From contig JAKSMU010000016.1 in NCBI GenBank assembly GCA_024400455.1, positions 1 through 45,751 on the forward strand: 45,751 nucleotides of DNA, in the 5' to 3' direction. Source of the DNA: Bacteroidales bacterium (GTDB lineage Bacteria; Bacteroidota; Bacteroidia; Bacteroidales; F082). Each line of letters begins with the position of its first letter. Position 1 is the stretch's first letter. Under the pieces are notes generated by a model, which saw nothing but the letters and a program-made list of their open reading frames with translations, searched no databases and was not told the origin of the DNA. A program made the position numbers and the translations under genes. Shown piece after piece: positions 9,551 to 18,379 of this stretch.

Positions 9551-10843
9551 TCATTCGGCCACGACAAGATAATAATTCTTCTTGCCTTTCTGGACAAGGA
9601 TGTATTTGTCGCGGAGCAAATCGTCGGCGTTGATGGTCTTGTTCAGGTCCACCTTATCCTTATTAATACTTACGCCATTGCCTTGCACCATCTTGCGGGC
9701 TTCGCCCTTCGACGGGAAGATTTCGGTGCCAGCCAGGAAATCGACGATGCCGATGCCAGCGTTCAAGGTTTCGCGTGAGACTGATGCGCGTGGCACGCCT
9801 TCGAAGATATTGAGCAGCATGGCTTCATCGTATTTGTGCAGCATCTCGGCTGTTCCTTTGCCAAACAGGATCTGTGAGGCTTCTTCTGCCATCTGGTAGT
9901 CTTCCTCGGAATGTACGGTGATGGTCAGTTCGCGGGCCAAGGTCTTCTGCAATTCGCGGCGGCCTGGGTCTTCGGCGTGACGGGCCAGCAAAGCTTCTAT
10001 TTCCTCCTTGCTCAGCATGGTGAAAATCTTGATGTATTTGGCAGCGTCTTCGTCGGAGCAGTTGAGCCAGAACTGATAGAAGGTGTAAGGTGAGGTCTTG
10101 GCTGGGTCGAGCCAGATGTTGCCTTTTTCGGTCTTGCCGAACTTGCCGCCATCGGCCTTGGTGATGAGCGGGCAGGTCAAAGCGAATGCCTCTTGGTCGG
10201 CGCCGAGTTTGCGGCGGATGAGTTCGGTGCCCGTGGTGATGTTGCCCCACTGGTCGGAACCGCCCATCTGCAGCTTGCAGTTCTTGTGTTCGTAGAGGTA
10301 CATGAAGTCGTAGCCCTGCACCAGCTGGTAGCTGAATTCGGTGAACGACATGCCATCGCCTTCGCCGTTGAAACGTTTCTTCACGCTGTCCTTGGCCATC
10401 ATGTAGTTAACGGTGATGTGCTTGCCAATGTCGCGGATGAAAGCCAGGAATGTGAAGTCCTTCATCCAGTCGTAATTGTTGACCAATTCGGCACGGTTAG
10501 GTGCATCGCTTTCAAAATCCAAAAACTTGGAGAGCTGTTTCTTGATGCACTCCTGATTGTGACGCAAGGTGGCTTCGTCGAGCAGGTTGCGCTCAGCCGA
10601 TTTGCCTGAAGGGTCGCCAATCATGCCGGTAGCACCGCCAATCAGTGCCAGCGGCTTGTGACCGGCCTTCTGAAAATGCCGCAGCATCATGATGCCGCAG
10701 AGGTGGCCGATATGCAGTGAGTCGGCAGTCGGGTCGATGCCCACGTAAGCCGTCGTCATTTCCTTGAGGAGTTGTTCTTCCGTTCCGGGCATGACGGTGT
10801 GAATCATGCCGCGCCATGTAAGTTCTTCTATAAAGTTAATCAT
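9551..10843 (-). CDS. tyrS: Tyrosyl-tRNA synthetase
   Basis: Class I aminoacyl-tRNA synthetase of 430 residues that charges tRNA-Tyr with tyrosine using ATP. The HIGH signature is at residues 44-47 (SLHIGHLCG). The KMSKS loop is present as KFGKT in the stretch [13 protein letters not shown], the form usual for bacterial TyrRS. The C-terminal ~70 residues ([19 protein letters not shown], then [19 protein letters not shown]) match the S4 RNA-binding domain. Length is normal for the family. It is monocistronic: its own TATTTTTG promoter box lies ~30 nt before the ATG and the repeat-borne terminator follows. Confidence 0.97.
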   Translation of the reverse strand: MINFIEELTWRGMIHTVMPGTEEQLLKEMTTAYVGIDPTADSLHIGHLCGIMMLRHFQKAGHKPLALIGGATGMIGDPSGKSAERNLLDEATLRHNQECIKKQLSKFLDFESDAPNRAELVNNYDWMKDFTFLAFIRDIGKHITVNYMMAKDSVKKRFNGEGDGMSFTEFSYQLVQGYDFMYLYEHKNCKLQMGGSDQWGNITTGTELIRRKLGADQEAFALTCPLITKADGGKFGKTEKGNIWLDPAKTSPYTFYQFWLNCSDEDAAKYIKIFTMLSKEEIEALLARHAEDPGRRELQKTLARELTITVHSEEDYQMAEEASQILFGKGTAEMLHKYDEAMLLNIFEGVPRASVSRETLNAGIGIVDFLAGTEIFPSKGEARKMVQGNGVSINKDKVDLNKTINADDLLRDKYILVQKGKKNYYLVVAE

Positions 10844-10872
10844 CGGATGATAAGTTTTTCAAATTTGAAGTG

Positions 10873-10880
10873 CAAAAATA
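10873..10880 (-). promoter_or_regulatory. Putative promoter (-7 box) of tyrS
   Basis: TATTTTTG on the minus strand, matching the Bacteroidota TAnnTTTG element, 30 nt before the tyrS ATG. The -33 element was not clear. Confidence 0.5.
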
Positions 10881-10948
10881 GGAAAATTTCAGATTTACTG
10901 CTAATTTACTCTACAATTTACTCCGCATTTAGTTCGGAGCATGCTTCC

Positions 10949-11983
10949 TCATGAATCAGTCGCCGCTAATGGAGAGCGGCTCTGATTTACCTGAAACCAA
11001 CGCAGACGGCAAGCCATGTTCTGCTTCACATTGCCTGCAAAAAGCCACGAGTCGGCGAAATGCAAATTGCCCATGGGGAAGAAATCCTGATAAGCCGGAA
11101 TAAAGACCAAGGCGGAGTCAACATCAGTGCAGATCATCATGTGATGCTGCAACCGGCCTCCAGTAAAAGCAGGATAAAGCACTATGCTGTCGCGCGAATC
11201 GTTATATTTCGCCATGCCCAGATGTGCTTCACGCGGCACAAAAGCGGTGTCCGTAGTCCATGACAATGGATTGATGCCCACGACGGTATTTTCAAACATA
11301 GGAGAAGTGCCTTTCAGGTCAGTCACTGAGTTGAAAATGACTATCGTACCGGTGCTGCAGCTATCGGTGGCCGGAACCAGCTGTTCGGGATAAGCGGCGA
11401 GCTCTTCTTCGGTGATGCTCCAGCCTATGCAATAGGCCGCCACCATCAGCCGGCGTTGCTCGGCAGTCATGCCATCCTTAAGCAGTTCCACGAGCATCTG
11501 CGAGCCCTGGCTGTGTCCCAGCAGGAAAAACGGGCGATCCTGATTGCAATGCTCCATATAATATTGGAAAGCTGCCTTGATGTCACCAGCAGGCAATGCT
11601 GCACACGACCGTACACAAGAATCGGACTGTTGATAGGCATCGAAAATCATCTGTCGGTAATAAGGCGCATAGAAATTGTAACCTTCATACAACATCTTGT
11701 TGAAACGTTGGTTGCCATTGGCTTCTTCACGCACTTCCGGCAAAGCGATGTCGGCAAACCACGAAGAATCGTTATCGGCAAACGAAACCGTGGCCACTGT
11801 CGGGTAGACATAGAAAATGTCAGCAGGCATAACCGTGTCGCCGCACGAATACCAATAAGCGGTGTCGGCATAATTGATGGCGGAAACTTGCTGCGTTTCT
11901 TTCTCAACGGCATTCTCCTTTTCCGAATGGCAGCATGAAGCAAAAAGGGAAAGAATGATTATGACGGCAAAATATTTCTTCAT
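10949..11983 (-). CDS. DUF3089 lipoprotein, alpha/beta-hydrolase-like
   Basis: A 344-residue protein with a lipoprotein signal peptide (MKKYFAVIIILSLFASC; the cysteine at 17 or 18 is the likely lipidation site). The body fits the DUF3089 family: ADIFYVYPTV near residue 54, and the nucleophile elbow GHSQGS with Ser158. The family has an alpha/beta-hydrolase fold and is presumed to be an esterase or lipase-like enzyme, but no substrate is known. It should sit in the periplasm or at the outer membrane. It is separated from tyrS by ~105 nt and has its own promoter-like box, so it is probably transcribed alone. Family call good, activity inferred. Confidence 0.85.
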   Translation of the reverse strand: MKKYFAVIIILSLFASCCHSEKENAVEKETQQVSAINYADTAYWYSCGDTVMPADIFYVYPTVATVSFADNDSSWFADIALPEVREEANGNQRFNKMLYEGYNFYAPYYRQMIFDAYQQSDSCVRSCAALPAGDIKAAFQYYMEHCNQDRPFFLLGHSQGSQMLVELLKDGMTAEQRRLMVAAYCIGWSITEEELAAYPEQLVPATDSCSTGTIVIFNSVTDLKGTSPMFENTVVGINPLSWTTDTAFVPREAHLGMAKYNDSRDSIVLYPAFTGGRLQHHMMICTDVDSALVFIPAYQDFFPMGNLHFADSWLFAGNVKQNMACRLRWFQVNQSRSPLAATDS

Positions 11984-12008
11984 AAACGAAACGTTTTAAA
12001 TTTGTCGG

Positions 12009-12016
12009 CAAAAGTA
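12009..12016 (-). promoter_or_regulatory. Putative promoter of the DUF3089 gene
   Basis: TACTTTTG on the minus strand (TAnnTTTG class), 26 nt before the start codon. Confidence 0.5.
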
Positions 12017-12090
12017 GGGATAAAAGGATTGCATTTGCTCCATATAAAAAGAAAAAAGCAAGATTTAATCGGCAATAGAATATTTTTTCG

Positions 12091-12098
12091 CACCTTTG
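12091..12098 (+). promoter_or_regulatory. Putative promoter of glyA
   Basis: CACCTTTG followed by C, one base off TAnnTTTG, 33 nt before the glyA ATG. The position suits a -7 element with a short leader. Confidence 0.45.
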
Positions 12099-12130
12099 CA
12101 GCAGAAATCAAATCTTAAAATCACACATAC

Positions 12131-13429
12131 ATGAAAAGAGACGAAAAAATCTTTGATCTGATACGTCAAGAAAAAGAACGTCAGATGCATGGTATTGAGC
12201 TGATTGCTTCAGAAAACTTTGTCAGCGAACAGGTTTTGGAAGCCATGGGTTCAGTCATGACCAACAAATACGCTGAAGGTTATCCTGGAAAGCGTTACTA
12301 CGGCGGTTGCCAAATCGTCGACCAGAGCGAACAAATCGCCATCGACCGCGCTTGCGAACTTTTCGCAGCCCGTTTTGCCAACGTGCAGCCTCACTCAGGC
12401 GCACAGGCTAACATGGCCGTGATGCAAGCCATCATGCAGCCAGGCGACACCTTCATGGGTCTCGACCTCTCGCACGGTGGCCACCTCTCACACGGCAGCC
12501 CAGTCAACGCTTCAGGTATGCTCTACAAGCCAGTGGCTTACCATGTCAGCAAGGAAACCGGCATGGTCGACTACGACGAAATGGAAAAGATCGCCCTGGA
12601 ATGCAAGCCGAAACTCATCGTGGCTGGTGCATCAGCCTACTCACGCGACTGGGATTTTGAACGCATGCGCGCTATCGCCGACCAGGTTGGCGCTATCCTG
12701 ATGGCCGACATCTCCCACCCTGCTGGTCTCATCGCCCGCGGTCTGCTGAACGACCCATTGGATTACTGCCACATCATCACCACCACCACACACAAGACCC
12801 TCCGTGGTCCACGTGGCGGCATGATCCTGATGCGTGAAGACTTCCCAGACCCACAAGGCCGTACCACTCCAAAGGGTGAAGTGAAGATGATGTCAGCACT
12901 GATCAACAGCGCCGTGTTCCCAGGCGTACAAGGCGGTCCTCTCGAACACGTCATCGCTTCTAAGGCTGTCGCTTTCGGCGAAGCTCTGTCCGACGAATAC
13001 TTCCAGTATATCCTCCAAGTCAAGAAGAACGCTTCAGTCATGGCTCAGGCATTCATCGACAAGGGTTACGATGTCATTTCAGGCGGTACCGACAACCACA
13101 GCATGTTGATTGACCTCCGCACCAAGTTCCCGGAAGTCACAGGTAAGATGGTCGAAAATACCCTCGTCCTTGCCGACATCACCGTCAACAAGAACATGGT
13201 TCCATTCGACAGCCGTTCACCATTCCTCACCTCAGGTCTGCGTATCGGCACACCAGCCATCACCACCCGTGGCCTGAAGGAAGACAAGATGCCTATGATC
13301 GTCGAAATGATCGACGACGTCATCAGCGCCATCGACCCAGTCGCCAAGACTGCTCCGGATGCCAAGATCAACGCCGTCAAGGCCGAAGTCAACAAGATGA
13401 TGAACGAATATCCGCTCTTCGCTTGGTAA
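12131..13429 (+). CDS. glyA: Serine hydroxymethyltransferase
   Basis: PLP-dependent enzyme of 432 residues that interconverts serine plus tetrahydrofolate with glycine plus methylene-tetrahydrofolate, the main source of one-carbon units. Family signatures are plain: ELIASENF near residue 22, [34 protein letters not shown], and the PLP-lysine motif [11 protein letters not shown] with Lys222. Length is typical of the Bacteroidota form. It has its own promoter box and ends at a hairpin terminator, convergent with elbB. Confidence 0.98.
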   Translation: MKRDEKIFDLIRQEKERQMHGIELIASENFVSEQVLEAMGSVMTNKYAEGYPGKRYYGGCQIVDQSEQIAIDRACELFAARFANVQPHSGAQANMAVMQAIMQPGDTFMGLDLSHGGHLSHGSPVNASGMLYKPVAYHVSKETGMVDYDEMEKIALECKPKLIVAGASAYSRDWDFERMRAIADQVGAILMADISHPAGLIARGLLNDPLDYCHIITTTTHKTLRGPRGGMILMREDFPDPQGRTTPKGEVKMMSALINSAVFPGVQGGPLEHVIASKAVAFGEALSDEYFQYILQVKKNASVMAQAFIDKGYDVISGGTDNHSMLIDLRTKFPEVTGKMVENTLVLADITVNKNMVPFDSRSPFLTSGLRIGTPAITTRGLKEDKMPMIVEMIDDVISAIDPVAKTAPDAKINAVKAEVNKMMNEYPLFAW

Positions 13430-13452
13430 TTTCCAGTAATGGCTATAAACAC

Positions 13453-13482
13453 AAAAGGCCGCTCCAATCGGGGCGGCCTTTT
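13453..13482. terminator. Bidirectional terminator between glyA and elbB
   Basis: A 13-bp stem AAAAGGCCGCTCC (13453-13465) with GGGGCGGCCTTTT (13470-13482), one G-T pair, 4-nt loop. A-rich and T-rich flanks allow it to serve the two convergent genes. Confidence 0.8.
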
Positions 13483-13507
13483 GTCATTCTTATAAAGAAT
13501 CAAATTC

Positions 13508-14161
13508 TTATTTCTCTTCCAAGATGGCATCAATCAGATTGTAAGCACCATCATAGATGTCTTTCAGGGTAGCATCAAGCATGAAAGCCGGTGTCGTGAA
13601 AACGCGGTTTTCGTTGTCAGCAACAACGTCGCCGTGCTCGGTCTGCACATGGTTAGCACCCATCTTGAAGACATTGTCTGCATCTGCCGTTCCATCGCTG
13701 CCCAAAGTGACGCAAACACCCGGAATCAGTTTGACAAACAGCACTGGGGCAATGCACATGCCACCGATAGGCTTTTTGGCTGCGTGCATCTCCATGATAG
13801 CGCGTGCCACATCAGGCTGAACTTCCATGTCGGCACCTTTATAAGCGTAATTGCAGAGGTTTTTAGCTACGCCATAGCCGCCACTGAAAAGCAAAGCATC
13901 GAAATCGTCGGCCTTGAATTCCTCGATAGGCAGTACCTTGCCACGGGCAATGCGGGCGGCTTCCTTCAGAATGTTGCGTTCCTCGTTGGCTTCCTGTTCA
14001 TCTGTCAAATGATCGATAACTTCTGTCTGCGGACGGTTTGGTGCAAAACACTGCACTTCGCAAAAATGCTGACTTATCGCTAACAGCAAGCAAACCGCTT
14101 CATTGATTTCGGTGCCATCTTTCCGGCCACAACCGGCCATTACTACTGCAAATTTCTTCAT
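13508..14161 (-). CDS. elbB: ElbB-like glyoxalase / DJ-1 superfamily protein
   Basis: A 217-residue class I glutamine-amidotransferase-like protein. The order AGCGRKDGTEINEA (N-terminus), CFAPNRPQTEVIDHL, SGGYGVAKNL and GGMCIAPVL, the last carrying the nucleophile-elbow Cys136, is that of E. coli ElbB (isoprenoid biosynthesis protein with amidotransferase-like domain; glyoxalase activity has been reported for the family). Length matches. It lies downstream of the gingipain-like gene on the same strand, but a 48-bp palindrome separates the two, so co-transcription is unsure. The exact physiological role is not settled. Confidence 0.88.
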   Translation of the reverse strand: MKKFAVVMAGCGRKDGTEINEAVCLLLAISQHFCEVQCFAPNRPQTEVIDHLTDEQEANEERNILKEAARIARGKVLPIEEFKADDFDALLFSGGYGVAKNLCNYAYKGADMEVQPDVARAIMEMHAAKKPIGGMCIAPVLFVKLIPGVCVTLGSDGTADADNVFKMGANHVQTEHGDVVADNENRVFTTPAFMLDATLKDIYDGAYNLIDAILEEK

Positions 14162-14178
14162 GATAAGGGATTTAGAGA

Positions 14179-14226
14179 TTGCGAGGCTACGGGGTCACGA
14201 GGTCACGAGACCCCGAAGCCTCGCAA
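14179..14226. repeat. Palindromic spacer between the C25 peptidase gene and elbB
   Basis: An 18-bp imperfect inverted repeat (14179-14196 with 14209-14226, one mismatch) rich in GAGGC and GGGGTC, around a centre made of two copies of CACGA. It may act as terminator or be a REP-like element; no long T run follows on the minus strand. Confidence 0.6.
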
Positions 14227-14231
14227 ACTGA

Positions 14232-17200
14232 TTATTCTTTTACAAATCTATGTGTTTCAACGGTGCCATTGGTGGTAAGCTGGATGAAGTAAACTCCATT
14301 CGGCATATCGGCCAATGAAACGACGGCGTTGTTGCCGCAACCGCTGAGGCTGTAGACCATTGCGCCGACCATGTTATAAATCTTCAGTTCGCTGATGTTG
14401 CTGCTGCAAACCACGTTCAGTTTGTCGGAAGCCGGGTTAGGATAGATGCGTGAAACTTGAGCATTTTCGCCGACGGCATCTTCTCTTACAAATTCAGCCA
14501 CCAGATTGCGGGATGCTTCAGCGGTAAAGGTGTATTCTTCATCGGCCGACACTTCATTGCCATTTTCCGTCCAGCGGAAGAAATAATACATCAAGTCCCA
14601 GTTTGCTTCGGCAACTAACGTAACGGTTTCGCCTATATCGTATGTGCCTGCACCTGTCACAGTTCCACCATCAGCAGGACTAGCAATCACATTAATTTCA
14701 ACTGCCGTAGAAGCAAATGTAGCCACCAGTTCGTGGTCTGCCGTAACGTTAAAGGTATAGAAGGCATCGGTTGAAACGACGTTGCCATTTTCAGTCCATG
14801 ATTCAAAGACATAATGAGGTTTGGCACTTGCCGAAACCGCAGCAGTCTGTCCGTAAGTAAACATACCGCCGCCAGAAACAGTTCCCATTTCAGGATTGCA
14901 TGTAACAGCTACGGTGTAGGTTTCGGCCACGAAATGAGCGACCAGATTGCAATTAGAGGTAACTGTGAACGTATAACTTGCATCGGTAGAGACCATAGCA
15001 TTGTTCTTTGTCCACTTTTCAAAGGTATAACCAGGGTTGGCTGTTGCAGTCACTGTGCAGGAAGCTCCATTGTTGAAAGTGCCACCGCCTGTTGTCGTGC
15101 CGCCATTGATAGGATTCGACGAGGTGGTAACCGTATAGGTAGCCGGTGAGAAGTTGGCCACGAGGCTACGGTTACCATTCACCGTGAAGGTATAGTTGGC
15201 CTGGGTTGAGACAGCATTGCCATTTTCAGTCCAGTTGACGAAATTATAACCCGAAGCAGGAGTGGCATGAACGGTGCATGACTGACCTTGTACGAAGGTG
15301 CCGCCACCTGAGGTGGATCCGCCAATGCTTGGGTTGGATGAAGTGGTGATGGTATAGCTTGGCTGTGTGAAGTTGGCCACAAGATTGCGGTTGCCATTCA
15401 CATTGAAAGTATAGCTGGCTTGGGTCGAGACCTGAGTTCCATTTTCAGTCCAATTCACGAAAGTGTAGCCCATCGCTGGCGTTGCCGTCACGGTGCATGA
15501 CTGGCCAGGATTGAATGTGCCCCCGCCCGTGGTCGTGCCGCCATTGGTAGGATTCGATGAGGTGGTAACACTATATTGCGTTGTGCCGACCGGAATGGTA
15601 GTCGTATAAGGCTGACGCTGAGGTTTTGTCACCACAATCATCACATAGCCTGAAGTGACAGGAGTGATAGGCACATTGACCGTACCCGATGCAGGTACCA
15701 AAGCAGCACCAAGCAAAACATTATCCTTTGAAATGCCGACATACGAACCAGGTTGGGCACTAACAGTGAATGCATTGGCACCGCCAGGGAAAGTCTGGGC
15801 ATGACTGACGGTATTAGGCGTAGGCTGCACACGGAAAGGCATGATGGAACCATCACCCAAGACGTGGTAAGACTGCCAATAATATTTGTTGTTCACACTG
15901 CCTTGATAATTGCCAGCATGTGCATAGCAAACTGAGAGATTGCCTACAAAGACCATAGAAGAAACAGTGTTATAAGTGTCATCCATCCAAACAGCATCAT
16001 AAACACCCGTTGATGATTCAATGTTCGATGGAGTAGAACCATTCATTGTGTGGGTTGCGCCAACACCGAAGTAATAGTCTTCATACCAATAGGAACTAGG
16101 GCAGGAACCAATGTAAGAGAAAGCGCCTTTGTTCTCGGCACGAGTCATGGCTTCGCCGAGGCATGGGCTATAATAGCCGAAGTCAGCAGCCAAACAGCAG
16201 TTACCCATAGCAAGGAAATACTTGTTGGTATTGCTCAAACTATTAACTGCATTAACATTGAAAGTCGGGTCAGCCCAGCTGGTTTCGCTGCCGTGAGCCG
16301 TATAGTTCACGAAACCGACACCAGTGCTTAAAGAACTGTAGCAACCACTGTATTGGCCTTGGTTCAAGTGAGCATTAACTTGGTTGAAACCATGTGCCGT
16401 ATTATAATAATAGGTAGTGGCATAGTTGACGGTTGGTTGTCCCACACGTGGATTCCAGTAGCTATCCCAACCGGCAATCAGGGTGACATTGTTCAGATAA
16501 GAAGGATCAGGCATAGCATACTGCTCGTATTGCAATACCTTGTTGATGATAGCCGTCAGCTGATTGGTGTTTTCTGCCGACATACGGCTATAGAACATAT
16601 CCGGGAAATCATCGTTATCAACCGAGCCATAATAAAGGTCAGTAACTTTTTCCGATTCGTTACCTATGGTGTTCGGCACTTGCGCCACGTCGCCAACCAA
16701 AATGAGGAAGGTTGGTGTTTCACCTGCGCTGACGCCAGTGTTGTATTTGTTCTGGACAAAGGAGCGGATAGCGTTATAGCTGGAACCAGCCTGAGAGGTG
16801 GTATAGACCTCTACATCAAAACCCTTCTGAGTTTTCCAGTTGGTCCAAGGTTGCAAAGTGCTGACATAGTTTTCAGGCGCGATGACAAGCATGTGAACCG
16901 GATAAGCCATCAAGTCAGGATGATCGGTGTAGACGTCCAAAATCTGACGGTAGTTGAACATCTGCTTGTAAACCACATCGAAATATGGGCTGTAGGTGTT
17001 GACCAACATACGCTCTGTTTCAGTGAAATCGGCGCCATCAAAGCTGACTTCAACCTCAATATCGTTGAACACACGCAAAGTGTTGGTGGCGGCATTGTAG
17101 CTCAAAGGATTGACAACAAGTGAACCCACACGGATACCACGCAATGTGCCTTGAACTTCGATTGAAGCTTCAGGAGCCGTTGCCAAAGCTCTAGTCTGAT

Positions 17201-17630
17201 AAGCATCCTGATTGTAGACAAACTCCACTTCTTCGGGATTCTGGTCCTTGCGGACTGAATGTTGGTGAGGAACGATGGTGTTGATGCCATAATCGGAAAG
17301 ACGGTAATCGGTAGTCGTGAAACTGACGATGGAAACCGTTGGATTGGCACCAAAAGGAACGGCTAACAGTTCGTGGGTGGCAGGCAATTCAGGAGTCCCA
17401 ATTTCGCCTGAAGGGTAAGCACCTGGCAAAGCGATTTCAGAGAAAATGCCTTTTTCAGACTGAAATTCAACACTTTCGATTGATCCGTAACTAAAAACAG
17501 CACGGAGAGCTGTCATGTCACTTTTGGTGATTTCGGCACGCGATGTCGACCTCAGGTCAATGCGGCCATTTTGAGCCATGGCCATAAATCCACACATGAC
17601 CAGAACAAAAAGAAGAGATAATTTTTTCAT
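14232..17630 (-). CDS. Gingipain-like C25 cysteine peptidase with T9SS sorting domain
   Basis: A 1132-residue secreted peptidase. The start is the ATG at 17630 (MKKLSLLFVLVMCGFMAMAQ); the upstream in-frame codon at 17642 is TTG. After the signal peptide comes a propeptide-like region (~20-220), then the C25 catalytic domain with the expected catalytic pair: His446 in YTAHGSETSW and Cys479 in GNCCLAADF. Five successive modules of ~70 residues follow (VTTSSNPxxGGxTxGGGTF, then GYxFxxWTENG and LVANF), the InlB/'bacterial repeat' type; the first three are nearly identical. The C-terminal ~75 residues are a T9SS sorting domain (YPNPASDKL ... ETHRFVKE). Gingipains of P. gingivalis are exported and anchored the same way but carry cleaved-adhesin domains instead of these repeats. 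Specificity (Arg or Lys) cannot be judged. Confidence 0.92.
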   Translation of the reverse strand: MKKLSLLFVLVMCGFMAMAQNGRIDLRSTSRAEITKSDMTALRAVFSYGSIESVEFQSEKGIFSEIALPGAYPSGEIGTPELPATHELLAVPFGANPTVSIVSFTTTDYRLSDYGINTIVPHQHSVRKDQNPEEVEFVYNQDAYQTRALATAPEASIEVQGTLRGIRVGSLVVNPLSYNAATNTLRVFNDIEVEVSFDGADFTETERMLVNTYSPYFDVVYKQMFNYRQILDVYTDHPDLMAYPVHMLVIAPENYVSTLQPWTNWKTQKGFDVEVYTTSQAGSSYNAIRSFVQNKYNTGVSAGETPTFLILVGDVAQVPNTIGNESEKVTDLYYGSVDNDDFPDMFYSRMSAENTNQLTAIINKVLQYEQYAMPDPSYLNNVTLIAGWDSYWNPRVGQPTVNYATTYYYNTAHGFNQVNAHLNQGQYSGCYSSLSTGVGFVNYTAHGSETSWADPTFNVNAVNSLSNTNKYFLAMGNCCLAADFGYYSPCLGEAMTRAENKGAFSYIGSCPSSYWYEDYYFGVGATHTMNGSTPSNIESSTGVYDAVWMDDTYNTVSSMVFVGNLSVCYAHAGNYQGSVNNKYYWQSYHVLGDGSIMPFRVQPTPNTVSHAQTFPGGANAFTVSAQPGSYVGISKDNVLLGAALVPASGTVNVPITPVTSGYVMIVVTKPQRQPYTTTIPVGTTQYSVTTSSNPTNGGTTTGGGTFNPGQSCTVTATPAMGYTFVNWTENGTQVSTQASYTFNVNGNRNLVANFTQPSYTITTSSNPSIGGSTSGGGTFVQGQSCTVHATPASGYNFVNWTENGNAVSTQANYTFTVNGNRSLVANFSPATYTVTTSSNPINGGTTTGGGTFNNGASCTVTATANPGYTFEKWTKNNAMVSTDASYTFTVTSNCNLVAHFVAETYTVAVTCNPEMGTVSGGGMFTYGQTAAVSASAKPHYVFESWTENGNVVSTDAFYTFNVTADHELVATFASTAVEINVIASPADGGTVTGAGTYDIGETVTLVAEANWDLMYYFFRWTENGNEVSADEEYTFTAEASRNLVAEFVREDAVGENAQVSRIYPNPASDKLNVVCSSNISELKIYNMVGAMVYSLSGCGNNAVVSLADMPNGVYFIQLTTNGTVETHRFVKE

Positions 17631-17669
17631 ATAGTATGACAATTTGTTGATTTAATATTTTACGAGGCG

Positions 17670-17677
17670 CAAAAATA
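17670..17677 (-). promoter_or_regulatory. Putative promoter of the C25 peptidase gene
   Basis: TATTTTTG on the minus strand with a TTG at 17698-17700 twenty bases further upstream, the spacing expected for Bacteroidota -7/-33 elements. The start codon is 40 nt downstream. Confidence 0.6.
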
Positions 17678-17740
17678 GTAAATCCACGTCATATCTTCAA
17701 CTATTTTTTGGGCAAAAAAGAATATGACAAAGTCAAAAAA

Positions 17741-18379
17741 TCATCTCAATGATTCCAGTTCGGTTTTTGCTTGCATTTCAGAATAAACACATGGCACCAA
17801 AATATCGCCTTTTGCGCCTACATAACCATAACGCGGTTCTTCGGAAGTCAAATCCAAAGCCACCTTCCCCACTCCATCTCTGAAATCGTAAGCATAATTA
17901 TAAACCGCTTCCACAATTACGTTTCCCGATTTGTCGACATAACCGTAATGGGCATCGCCATCTTCATCCTTTTCGGCAAAAACGGCCACACCATCATGGA
18001 AATTGCCGACATAATAAAAGTCTGTTTCCATAATCCTTCTTCCTGTTTCATCAAGGAAAAACCAAGGACCATTCTCCTCTTGCTGAACACGGAACAAACC
18101 TTCGCTGAAACCGCCGACTTTGAAATAAACTGGCTCAACAACCGCCTCGCCTGAACAGTTGATGTAACCAAATTTGTCCTTTTCGCGAATTACCGCATAA
18201 TCGCCGTTGAAGCGGGTAGCATATTCAAATGCAGGCGCAATGACAAAATTCCCTTTGCCATCGACATAACCATATTTATGATTTTCAACACTTTGCCTTG
18301 GCAGTAATTCCTGAGCGGAAGCTGCCAGCGACAGAAACAGAAAAGCCGCAACCAAATTATAGCATTTGCGAATAACCAC
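17741..18379 (-). CDS. WG-repeat secreted protein
   Basis: A 212-residue protein with a signal peptide ending AASAQ and about five WG-type repeats (YGYVDGKGNFVIAPAFEYA, FGYINCSGEAVVEPVYF, WFFLDETGRRI, YGYVDKSGNVIVEAVYN, YGYVGAKGDILVPCVYS). WG repeats are beta-rich modules of unknown function in many Bacteroidota secreted proteins. The proposed start is a GTG overlapping the end of the serine dehydratase gene by 23 bp; no ATG would keep the whole signal peptide. The overlap points to an operon with sdaA. No sorting domain is present. Confidence 0.8.
   Translation of the reverse strand: MVIRKCYNLVAAFLFLSLAASAQELLPRQSVENHKYGYVDGKGNFVIAPAFEYATRFNGDYAVIREKDKFGYINCSGEAVVEPVYFKVGGFSEGLFRVQQEENGPWFFLDETGRRIMETDFYYVGNFHDGVAVFAEKDEDGDAHYGYVDKSGNVIVEAVYNYAYDFRDGVGKVALDLTSEEPRYGYVGAKGDILVPCVYSEMQAKTELESLR

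Noticed and set aside
9262..9597. 111-codon minus-strand frame across the tyrS 3' region
   Set aside because: It covers the dispersed repeat and the end of tyrS; its sequence is translation of the repeat, not a protein.
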